The notes beneath the pieces were generated by a model. That model was not told where the DNA came from. It saw only the letters and a program-made list of their open reading frames with translations, and ran no database searches. From NCBI GenBank assembly GCA_001414485.1, contig LLEY01000203.1:1-64000 (forward strand): a stretch of DNA of 64,000 nucleotides. The letters are read 5' to 3'. Made by a program: the position numbers and the translations under genes. Position 1 is the stretch's first letter, and each line of letters begins with the position of its first letter. Shown in pieces: positions 21,860 through 33,369 of the stretch. The DNA is from Calycina herbarum (Eukaryota > Ascomycota > Leotiomycetes > Helotiales > Pezizellaceae).

Positions 21860-24800
21860 TCAGTTAATATCTACCTAAGAGAACGATTATCTATAGATTA
21901 TAAACAAGTAAAAGAAGGATAAGGAAGCTTATTTATAGATAGTCTACAACGATAATAAACCTAGGAAATCTCTTCCTCTACTACTAGAATTCTACGAAGA
22001 CTTAGATAAGCTAGAAGCTTAGTTATAATAAGTATAAGCTAAAATCAAAGTTAACTACTATAGATATACTAAATACGTTAAGTTTTAAGTACTTAACAGA
22101 TCTCTATAAAGTAAGGCGCTCTATAGAATAGAAGCATAGGTACAGGAACAGAGTAAGCTAGAGCTAGCTAATAGTAGTGATTTCTTAGATCGAGTAGAGT
22201 TTATATTTAGAGACTTATAAGCTAAGGAAAGAGCGTAACAAAAGCTGGAATTCTTCTACTAAGGCTTAAGACTATTCCTAGAGGTCTTTATAGAATAGCA
22301 AGCCCTGCTTATAGAGTCTAGAGAAGGATCTTAGCTAGACGACGTAAAGAAGGTGTCTCTTAACTGAATCCTTAGTAATAAGCTAGTTAAGGCAATGATT
22401 ATAGTTTCTTTTTAATCTAACTTCGAGTCTTACTACTCTATTATTAAAGAAACGGACGACTATTTAAGAGCTTATAAAGCTTGAATATTAAGATCTAGGG
22501 CCTAGACTCTCCTAGAAATACTATAGACCTTTTAGAAACGCTCGACGGATACTATATAGTAGGTAACGAGCGATAATATTGCTAATAGACTGAAAGTCAC
22601 CTATAAGGCATCTGTAGAGGGTATAGATTAGGAACCGGCACCTGCTAAAGTCTTAACAACTAGTACTAAGCGTATTAAATAGATGTCCTAGGAAGAACGA
22701 AGTAACCGTGCTTATACTAGTCGCTGTCTTCGTTATAGAGCTACTAGTTATTTTGTTTAAGAATGTCTATATAGACTACTAAGGCGACCTATAACAGTGG
22801 ATTCGGTCTATAAACAGAAGGCAGAGGTTAAGAAGGTAGTACTAGAATTAGAAGAAGAAGACAGTGATGTCTCCTCAGATTCGGAAAACTAGTAGCTTCT
22901 ATTAGAAAGCGTAGGTAGAGGCGACGAAGGGAGTTGTTAGTAATAGACACTTAGAGACATTTTAAGTAGGAATATATAGACGAAAAACCTCTTCTTATAT
23001 TAGCTTTAGTAAATAGAGTAGCTACTTTATAAGCCTTAGTAGATTTAAGGTATTTAGTCTATAGAATTGTTTTAGACTATTTTATCCGTTATTATTAGCT
23101 CTCTTATATACAAATTATACTAAGGCATTTATAGTTAGTAGAAGGAGTATTAGAGAATGTTATATCCTAAGTAGTATCTTTTAGTATAGATATTAGAGAC
23201 TACTAGTAGAAACGGGTTTATACTTACATAGTCTCTAAGATTAAGAGCTATAAAATAATTCTAGGAAAATCTTAGTTAAGGAAAGAGCGAGCTTTACTTA
23301 ACGCTGCTAAGGGATGCTTACTCTTCTAAGACTCTAGGTTAGAAGTTTATAGTAAGCTAGAAAAGTCTTACTCTTATAAGTAAGTAAGTATAGCCGTCTT
23401 CTACTTTCTTACGAATCGTAAACGTAAGCTATAAGTTTTCTTAGCTAGCCTTATAGATATTAGTAAAGCGTTAGTAGAGAAGAAGTATATAAACCTATAG
23501 ACAAAGCTGCCTAGCTAGATTAGTCTAGAATTCTACCTAGCTTTTAATAGAAAAGAAGTAAATAAGTTACTAGTATACTAATAAGGAATTAATTATAGTA
23601 TTAAGCTTTTATAAACGGACAGCGGATCTAAGGAGACAGTTCTATAGAGGCTACTCTATAATATATTACGAGACGAGCTGTTAGTGTTCTATAAAACCCT
23701 AATAGAGCTACTAGATAAGGAATTTATTCGAGTAAGCAACTCTCTAGCAGCTATGCTAGTACTCTTTATATAGAAGCTAGGAGGGGGTCTACGGTTCTAT
23801 TATAACTACTAGGTACTGAATAAGTTAACTTATAAAGACTGCTATCTATTACTCTTAATCTAAGAGATACTTAACTAGATTAGATAAGCAAAGTAGTTTA
23901 TAAAAATAGATATTATTACTATATTTTATAAGATATAAATTAAGAAGGGAGATAAGTAGAAAACGGCTTTCTAGATACGCTTTAGGCTTTTTAAATAGCT
24001 TATTACCCCTTTTAGGCTTATAAATACTACTAGCACTTTCTAGTGGTATATTAATTATACGCTTTAAGAGTTCTTAGATAACTTTGTCTTAGTATATATC
24101 GACGATGTCTTAGTCTTTATAGACGGCACCTATAACTAGCACCGCGAGCATGTCTATAAAGTAATATAAAAGCTTTAAGATACTAAGCTATAGCTTAATA
24201 TTAATAAGTGCGAATTTGAAGTATAGTCTACAAAGTACCTTAGGTTTATTATAGAAGCAGAGAAAGGTTTATAGATAGACCTAGCTAAAATATAAGCTAT
24301 TATAGATTAGAAAGTACTAATAATAGTAAAAGGCGTTCTTAGCTTCCTAGGATTTGCGAATTTCTATTAACGGTTTATTAAGGACTTTTTACAGATTATA
24401 GCTCCTCTCTACGAACTCGTTAAAAAGGATATATCCTTCTAATAGATAGACGAAGCGAATAGAGTCTTCGAATAGTTAAAGCAGGCCTTTATAGAGGCCT
24501 TAGTACTAGCTTAGTTTAACCTAGATTACGAGACAGTCCTAGAGATAGACTTCTCTAGATATTACTTAGAAGGCGTGCTCTCTTAAGTAAAGAATAGCGT
24601 CTTATAGCCCGTAGCCTTCTTCTTAAAGAAACACGCACCTACTAAATATAATTACCTAATATATAATAAAGAGTTATTAGCTATTATTCGTTATCTTAAG
24701 AAATAAGAAGCGGAGTTAAAAAGTATTAGACAGTTTATAGTACTTATAGATTATAAGAATCTTAAGTACTTTATAACAGTCTATAAACTATTTAAAAGAC

Positions 24801-26560
24801 AAATATAGTAGTAGTTAATACTTAGTAAGTTTAACTTAATAATCTAATACTATCTAGGTAAAGAGAGAGGACTACTAGATATATTAATAAGAAGGGACTA
24901 GGACCTCTTAGAGAAGGGAGATACACGCCTTAATTATAGAATAGTATAATTAATTCTAGATAGAATGATTTAAGGAAATACTATATAGCTAGCACTAGTG
25001 TTAATAAATAGGAGGAATTAAGTAAGCGACGAAGCGACGTAGTAAGCGTTTATAGACCAACTATAGAACCTCTAGGAAGAGGGAAAGATATAAGATAAGG
25101 ATTTTAGGTGTCTTATAGACACTATCTACTAAGGAGATAGAGTGTTTCTAGTAGACCTCGCTTCTCTAGTTAAAGTCTCTATCTCTAACTACTTAGTTAA
25201 TAAGAATAGTGATTTACAGTTTAGAGGCAGACTATAGGTCCCCGACTATAAGCTACTATAGACTATAATTATATAAGAACTCTATAATTCTACACTTACG
25301 AGCTATCCTAGTAAGAACGGGACAATTATAATAGTCTTAAGAGAGTTCTTCTAGCTAAATCTATAGACTATAGTTAAGTAGTTTATCTATAACTATAGAG
25401 TTTACAGATATACTAAGGTCTAGAGAGATCGTAAACAAGGCCTACTTCGTCTCTTACTAATTCCTAAGCAGTAATAGCAGGAGATCTCTATCGACTTTAT
25501 TAGACTACTATCTATAAGTAAAGGCTCTAATATAATAGTAGTGTTTACGAACCGTTTAGGTAAAGGGGTACTCCTTACGGCCTATAACTCAACTATATTA
25601 TCAGAGGAATTTGCTCGCTTATTTATTACTATACACTATAGCTTATATAGACTACTAAGAGCAATAGTGTCTAATAGAGGCCTGTAATTCATTAGACAAG
25701 CATAGAAGACGCTTTATAACTTCTTACGAATTAAACGACGGATCTCTATAGTCTTCTATCTATAAACTAACGAGTTAACAGAATAGGTAAATACTAAAGT
25801 CGAGACGCTTCTATAGCAGTGGATTAATATAGCTTAGGACAACTAGGCCGACTAGCTACTAGTAGTACAGCTAGCTTTTAATAGACGGGATTTAATATTA
25901 ACAGGTATAAGCCTCTTCTAACTTAGCCACGGCTATCTGTTATAGACTATCAACCCCTTAATAGACGTCGTAGCACCTATAAACATAAAAACACTAATTT
26001 AAAAGAGCGAAGCAATAGTAGTAAAGATTAAGGCTATTATAGAATAGGTATAATTATTAATAGCAAGAGTATAATAAGACTAGGAGACTTAAGTAAATCG
26101 TTTACAGAATACCGCTCCTGTATATAAAGTTAGAGATAAGGTTTACTTAAGCTTACGGAATATATAGACAGACAGGGCTAGTAAGAAACTAGACACTCGA
26201 TCCGCTAAGTTTATAGTTATTAAGGTTATTAGCCTGTCTATATATAGACTAGATACCCTGCCTAGTATCTATAATATCTTTAATATAGACTTATTAAAGC
26301 TAGTAGCTACAGACTCGCTGTCTAGTCAAATTATAGACGATGATTAACTACCTATAATATTAGTAGACGATACTATAGAATAGTAAGTTAAAAGAATACT
26401 AGGTTAACAGCAAAAGAAGCTCTTAGAGAAAGGCTCTTATACTCGACTCGAGTATAAGGTTAAATAGATAGGATATACAAACCTAATATAGGAACCTACT
26501 ACTAAGTTAGAAGATATAGTAGCCCTAGACACCTACTTTTAAGAGTAGGAAGAGAGGTAA
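21860..26560 (+). pseudogene. gypsy B gag-pol relic with C-terminal chromodomain
   Basis: Gag at about 21900-22350 contains KSLPLLLEFYEDLDKLEA. A zinc knuckle at about 22717-22762 has Cys/His partly changed to Tyr. The protease region is near 23025 (ALVDLRYL in place of a VDSG-type site). RT at about 23650-24200 has the intact catalytic block VYIDDVLVF near 24090. RNase H follows at 24500-24800 (LEIDFSRYYLEGVLS). Integrase at 25300-26000 contains ISIDFI and IVVFTNRLGKG. At 26440-26550 a chromodomain is legible (RLEYKVK, a stop where Trp is expected, IGYTN, then LED and ALDTY). The frame ends in TAA at 26558-26560, abutting the 3' LTR. Confidence 0.88.
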
Positions 26561-26802
26561 TATCAAGGGTTACACCCGTAGAATAAGTCTCGGAGTACTC
26601 TAGCGACGTATTCACGTGACCTCGCTTAGCAACGCATAGACGTAATAGAACCTTCGAGAGTACTCTTAGCAGAACCCTCTAGAAAGAGCTAACTAAGTAT
26701 ATAAGTTAGTAAGGACTCTAGCTTAGAAAGGACAATCGAATCTTCTTATACATAGACAGCCTCTGTAGTTCAATTCATTAGCACTTACTATAAGCCCTAA
26801 CA
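26561..26802 (+). repeat. gypsy B 3' LTR
   Basis: 242 bp from TATCAAGGGTTACACC to AAGCCCTAACA. It retains more CpA and TpG than the 5' copy. Confidence 0.9.
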
Positions 26803-26972
26803 GAAGCTTCGTACTTAACTTTAGCTATTAATCTTATTATCTTATTTAATATCTTTGATATAAGTAACGAGTTTACTTCTAAGTAAACAACTCGGCGTAT
26901 CTATACTTCTTATCTATATACTAACTTTTAAGATTTAGTTATCTTTATTTAGTTCGTTTAAGTTTCGTTATA
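26803..26972 (+). repeat. A1 5' LTR, second part
   Basis: Resumes GAAGCTTCGTACTTAAC and ends GTTTCGTTATA. The internal region then starts CTTTAAGCACCCGCTTAG, the same as in A2. Confidence 0.88.
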
Positions 26973-27006
26973 CTTTAAGCACCCGCTTAGAAGTACAGCT
27001 AGTACT

Positions 27007-30000
27007 ATGTTGAAAACTATACTATCCTTAGGTTTAACCTCTATACTACCCCTAGTACTAATAATACTAGTAACACTAGTTACTACTCTTAGAGAGGAAG
27101 TGAAGTTACTAGTACTAAGAACATTCGACAGCTCTTCTAAGAAACTTACTAAGTTTATTATAAAAGCCTTAATATATTTAAACTTTTACTTAGTATAGTT
27201 TACTTATAAAACAGATTAAGTTTTATAGCTTACTACTTGTCTTAAGAGAGTGGTATATAATTAGATAGAACCGTACTTAGAGGATTTTTAGAAAAACAAA
27301 ACGTTAAATAGAAAAGTATTAAACCTTATAAGTAAGAGTACTTAGAGTTTATTCTTAACTGTTACTAGATTTAAGAAGGGAATTAATTAAGTATTTATAG
27401 ATGTAGATTTAAAAAAAAAAGTAGTATAAGCCTTATATAGCCTCTGTTAAAAAGATTTAGCTACTAAGTATATATTAATATTCTAATAATACTCTATACG
27501 TCTTAGTTAGAATAACGAAGCTTTATATAAGCAGTTATATAAAGGATTAAAGAATAGTGTTAAAGACGAACTAGCTAGAGATAACTTCCTAGATATACTT
27601 AATAAATTAACTAATAATATAATTAAGATCGATAATCGGAATTATAAGCGAAGTCTAGAGAAGAAAGATAGTTATAGACATCGATAAGAAAAAGGTAGAA
27701 AGAAGAACTATAAGAATTCTATAGAAATCGATACTACTTAGAAACAATAGGTCTAGAAGAAAGGAACCTAAGAAAGAAACCTAATAAAGAGAGAGCTTTC
27801 CTAGAAGAAGCGAGATCGTCGACGTAAGTAGAACTTATGTTATAACTATAGCCTCTCTAGCTATAGAGCAAATAAGTATAGTAAGAAGAAAGACTCTAAA
27901 GAGAAACAGGCTAACGTTACTATTTAAAAAGAAGTAGCTTTACTAGAAAAAATTAAACTTATAGACAAAGAACTCGAGGCTAGAGAATATAGTACGTAGA
28001 TTAAAACAGATGTCTTAGATATAATAGCAAGCGTTATATACCTATAGCTAAATAAAGGAATTAAGTTATAAGTTAGTAAGATATAAGATACTAATAATAG
28101 TAGAAATCTGCTTCTTAAAGGAAATTATAATATATAGTTAGAAAGGGAATATAAATTACCTTTTTAAGTAGAATATAAGTTACTACTATTAATAAGCTTA
28201 TTAGAGTTATTAGAATTAGAGTTTGATTTATTAGAGGTAGATCTAAGAATATATAAGCCTAAATAGAGCGAAACATAGGTATTTATTAGAACCTTTAAAA
28301 GAGAGAATAAATAGATATATATAGAAAACTAGAAACCTGATTTTTAGAGTCTATATTTAATCTAGGGAATCAATTCTATAGTTTTAACTACTTATAAGAT
28401 AGTTTAGAATAAATAAGACAAGGTAATAATAGTAAGCCTTATTACTAGAAGAGAAACTATTAAACTTAAGAAACCTAGACTAGAGTAGATAGTATCTAAC
28501 GAAATATCTAGTTAGTCTAAGATAAGAGATATATAGATAGTTATAGATCTTTAAGAAGAAACCAGCTTATAGTAATAGCAGGGTTCTAATAACTTTATAG
28601 AACGTCTAAAACCTAGTTTTATAAGTATACTACCTGTTAATAAGGAAGCTATACTAGAAATAGAAGGCTAGTATACTATAGTTGCTATAGTTAGAAAAGT
28701 TAGAGTAATATTTTAAGAATCTAGAACTAGAAAGTTATTTAGTATAATCTTTTAAGAAATAAACGAATATAATACTAACTAGGAAATAGAGATAGTATAA
28801 AGAGAACTATACTACTTAATAAGTAGAGACTTAAACGCTATCTCTAGAGAAAATCAGTTAGTAGTAACTACGAAGATATAAGAAAAGAAACTCTAAGTTG
28901 TAATTAACTCTAGAGCAATAGGTAACTTCCTTTCTCTAATAGCTTTAAAAAAGCTAAATATTCTAATAAAGAATATAAAGCTATACTATCTAAGAGTGGT
29001 TAATAGAATAGACGTTACCTACTAAGATAGGATTATTAATTAGTAAACTATTTTAATAAAAATTAATATTAAAGAATACTACTTAAATATATAATTTAAT
29101 ATTATTAAAATAGAGAGTAAGGAAGTAATACTTAGTATACTATAGATTTAAGAACATAATCTAGATATTAACTAGAAGGCTTAAAAAATAACCTTTAGTT
29201 AATATAATTATATAAGTTTATAATTATAACTATAAGACTAGAACAAGGTTAGTACTACCTCTTCTAAGACACTAGAATACCTTATCTAGAGTCCTCTATA
29301 GGTTAGTAAGACAGCTGATAATAAAATACCTATATAGTATAGAGAATTTAAGACTTTGTTTAAAAACCTAGAAGACTTACAAGCCTTATTAGAACATCGT
29401 CTATAAGATTATAAGATTAAATTAAAAGAGAGTTATTATCTCTTAAAGTAGAAGCTTTAGTTTTATAACTAGAAAAGCCTTTAAAGAATAGAAAGTTATA
29501 TAAAGAAAGATATTAAGAAAGGATATATTAGGAAATCTAAGTTACTAATTACCTTAAATATACTTATTATTAAGAAAAAAGATAACTTAGAAGAGAGAGT
29601 ATATATTAATTACTAAGAAGTAAATTATACTATAGTTAAGAACGCTTATCTACTACTATTTAGCTAATACTTATAAGATAAGTTAGGCAAAGTAGTACGA
29701 TTTATAAAACTAGATTAATAAAACGCTTATAGACTTATATAAATAAAAGTAGAAGACGAATAGAAGAGAGTATTTACCTTACTATAAGGTCTTTATAAAT
29801 ATATAGTTATACTATTTAGACTATATAATATACTAGCTATATATTAAAGATAAAATAATAATATTTTAGAAGATCTTCTAAGAGTAATAGTAATCTATTA
29901 TTTAAATAATATCTTAATCTTCTTAGAAAAAGAAGAAGATTATAAGAGATATATTAAAGAAGTTCTATAACGACTTATAAAAGTAAACTCTTAGTTAAAA

Positions 30001-32320
30001 CTCTTGAAATACAAGTTTAGAGTAACTTAGATACTTTTCCTAGAATAGGTATTTAGCCTAGGAAAAATAGAAATAGATCTAGTAAAGATCTAAGATATTT
30101 TAAATTAGAAATTACTAGAGAATATCAAAGATATATAGTTCTTTCTTAGATTTATAAACTTCTACTATCTATTTATTTAAGACTATATAAAGATTACTAA
30201 ACTAATATTAGTACTAGTAAAAAAGGCTATTAAATTAATTTAGAATAAATAAGCTAAGAACGCTTTTTAGAAAATCAAAGCAAGGTTTATAGAAAAACCT
30301 ATTCTATATAACTTTAATATAGATAAACCTAGTATAATTAAAATAGATGTCTTAAATATAGTAGTAGATACGATTTACTTATAACTAAATAATAAAGAGA
30401 AGCTTATATCTATTATATATTATTCTAAGATATTTAATCTAGTATAATAAAACTATAGTATCTTTAATAAAGAATTACTTACTATAGTATTAGCTTTAGA
30501 ATACTAGAGAATCTATTTATAGCTAGTAAAGTACTAAGTTACGGTTTTATCTAACTATAAGAACCTTAGAACGTTTATAATAACTAAGGAACTTATAACT
30601 AGATAGTTAGCTAGATAGTTAGAGATATTAAGAGAGTTTAATATTATTATTTAATATATAAAAGGAATATTAAATACTTAAGCTAATACTCTTAGCTAAA
30701 AACCTAGATATAAGAGAAACAAAGAGTATAAGAAAATTACAATCTTAAAGACTCTTAAGAGTAAGGACCTAGCTTTTATAATTTATGAAATTACTACTAT
30801 AAAAGATAAAGATCTATAGTAGGAAAAGATATAGCAAGTATAGGAAAATAATTAACTAGAATTAGCTAAATAGGAGGATATACTATCTAACTTAGTTAAT
30901 AGAAGAGATTTCGCTAATATTTACTATACTATAAATAAGCGAAATAACTAAGAAAGATATAGAAATAGAAAGCTATAGGTTCTAGAGTTATATATAAAGG
31001 AATTTATTAAAGAATATTATTTAATACTAGCTTATAGATACTAAGAGGTTTATTAAACTATATAGAGAATAATATAATACTACTATATTAATTAGTTATC
31101 TATAATAGTTAAAGAGGTAATAGTAGAATATAATATCTATACTAGGAATAAGGCCTTCTACTATACTTCTTATAGATAGATAAATACTACTCTAATACTA
31201 TAAATACCTTAGAAATCGATATCTTTAGATTTTATTATTAAATTACTAAAATCTAAAGATCTAATAATAGGAGTTAAGTATAATTTAATCCTAGTTATTA
31301 TAGAATAATTTATAAAATATATAATTCTAATAGTATATATAGAATTAAGTATAGCTAAGGAATTAGTATTTATATTCCTTAGAGAAGTAGTCTTAAGATA
31401 TAGACTATTAGAAGAAATACTCTTAGACTAAGATAAACTCTTTACCTTAAAATTTTAGATTACTCTTATAGAATAATTAGATATAAAAAGGAAGCTTTCT
31501 ATACCTTTTTACTCTTAGATAAATAGAGGAAATAAACAGATAAATTAAGTAGTTAAAATATACTTTTGTTATTATATAAACTACTAGTAAAACAATTAAG
31601 TAGAACTATTATCTTTAGTATAATTTACTTATAATAGTTTAGTAATAGAAATAACACTTGTTATACTATTCTATACTAACTTTAAGTATAAATTATTAGT
31701 ATATTAAGAACTGCTATCTACGACTATCGATAACTAACTTACTTATATTCACGTCTTAAAAATTAAAAGTCTATATAAAGAACTTATAAAGAATTTATAA
31801 TTTATAGTTAAAAGAAACGTATACTACTATAATAAACAACGTAGTTAGGAGCTAACGTTAAAAGAGAGAGATAAGATCTATTTAGTATAGAAAAATATTA
31901 ATATAAAAAGACTAAGTAATAAACTAGATTATAAAAAATTTAAACTATTTAAAATTAAATAAGTTAGAGAATCTTTAAACTATAAATTAGTACTACTAAG
32001 GATAATAAATATCTATCTAGTATTCTATATATCCTTACTTAAACTAGTACTACTAAGAGCCTTACTAGCTTTACTTATAGAAATTTACCTAGTAAACCTA
32101 AATACTAAATATAAAGTTAAAAAGATTCTTAACTATAAACTTATTAGAGAATAAGTTAAGTATTTAATTAAATAGTTAGATTACCTATACTTAGAAAACA
32201 CTTAGAAGCTAAGAGGTAATCTTAACTATTACTTAGTAGAACTTTAGAAGTTCTATTAAAAAAACCTAGGTTTACTTATATTTTATAGTCTAAAGAAAAA
32301 GCTATAAGAAAGGCTAGGTT
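27007..32320 (+). pseudogene. gypsy A1 gag-pol relic
   Basis: The start MLKTILSLGLTSILPL is shared with A3 (62545). Its first 63 codons remain open. A zinc knuckle at about 27838-27880 has Cys and His changed to Tyr (CYNYSLSSYRANKY). The protease site reads INSRAIGNF at about 28900, where IDSGATGNF-like sequence is usual. RT at 29350-29960 has YLNN in place of YLDD near 29890. RNase H spans about 30300-30560. Integrase includes ISLDFIIKLLKSKD at about 31210. No region is functional. Confidence 0.85.
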
Positions 32321-32399
32321 AAGACCTATCTTAGATTAGGAACTAGTAGGAATAGATAGAGCTACTAGATAGGTAACCTCTACCTCTTACTACTCTTAT

Positions 32400-32890
32400 T
32401 CCTCTCTTTCTTTCTCCTCCTTCTCTTTCTTTTCTACCTCCTTAGTAGTATTAAGTTTATTAAAAAAGTAAAGCCTTTAATAGAATATCTCGCGCTGCCT
32501 TTCTTTAAGAAAAGCCTTCTACTTTTATAACTATAGAATCTTCGCTATCGCCTTCTCTTTCTCTCTCTCTAGCTTCTCCTCTTATCTTTTAATAGAAGTC
32601 TAGTTACTAATATAGAGAACGTTCTTCTTCTAAGTATCGTTGATTCTATTATATTTCAGCTTCGACTAAACATATTTAGAATATTAGGAAGATTAAGAGG
32701 AATTAATAAAACATCTATATTTTTAAGAAGCGTAGTAAGAATATAGTAATATTTTATTTTAAACTATTTTAATACTTTTTATAAGAAGTATTCGTTCTTC
32801 TTTCTTTTTTCGTATAAGGTAGGATATAATAGAAAGGAAAAGATACTACTAGCACTCTAACTGAGTTTCTTAGCTTATACTTAAGCGTAA
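32400..32890 (-). pseudogene. antisense ORF of gypsy A1 (relic)
   Basis: This occupies the space between the end of pol and the 3' LTR and corresponds, inverted, to the better-preserved copies at 56880-57490 and 63120-63690. The Glu/Lys-rich coiled-coil segment is still visible as runs of CTCTTTCTC on the plus strand. It is strongly decayed in this copy. Confidence 0.5.
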
Positions 32891-32917
32891 GGATATACTA
32901 GGCTAAGAAGAGAATAG

Positions 32918-33364
32918 TATTATAAATCACGTTATACGTAGTAAGTAGTCTAGATAGCGCTCTAATAGAATAAGGTATAATATCTAGGAAATAGAAGGTT
33001 ATATAAGAGGGAATTAGTAATATAGAGGTATTTAGATATTCTAGGATCTTACTATTAGATAACTGTTAGAAGTTATATATTAGATTCTATTAGATCTCTT
33101 AAGAGATCTAGAGAGATCTAGAGATCTAGGTCTATAAAGAGATCTAGATAGTACGAAGGGTTCTATATAAGACTAGTATATCTGTTATTAGATAGAAGCT
33201 TCGTACTTAACTTTAGCTATTAATCTTATTATCTTATTTAATATCTTTAATATAAGTAACAAGTTCACTTCTAAGTAAACAACCCAGCGTATCTATACTT
33301 CTTACCTATATACTAACCTTCGAGACTTAGTTATCTTTGTTTAGTTTATTTAAGTTTCGTTATA
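32918..33364 (+). repeat. A1 3' LTR
   Basis: About 447 bp from TATTATAAATCACG to GTTTCGTTATA, followed by the TCGAA duplication. It includes GGTTCTATATAAGAC. Confidence 0.9.
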
Positions 33365-33369
33365 TCGAA

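Larger units (their letters stand above)
21282..26802 (+). mobile_element. gypsy B: full-length chromodomain Ty3/gypsy element
   Basis: 5521 bp with 242-bp LTRs (21282-21523 and 26561-26802) and duplication GAAGC (21277-21281 and 26803-26807). The internal order is gag with zinc knuckle, protease, RT, RNase H, integrase, chromodomain. It lies inside the 5' LTR of A1 and is therefore younger than A1. It is less mutated than its host. Confidence 0.93.
21000..33364 (+). mobile_element. gypsy A1: full-length Ty3/gypsy element carrying gypsy B
   Basis: Plus orientation. The 5' LTR is 21000-21281 plus 26803-26972, split by element B. The internal region is 26973-32917 and the 3' LTR about 32918-33364. 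The duplication TCGAA flanks it inside LINE ORF2. The order protease, RT, RNase H, integrase defines gypsy. An antisense frame lies between integrase and 3' LTR. All copies of this family in the window are RIP-inactivated. Confidence 0.92.
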
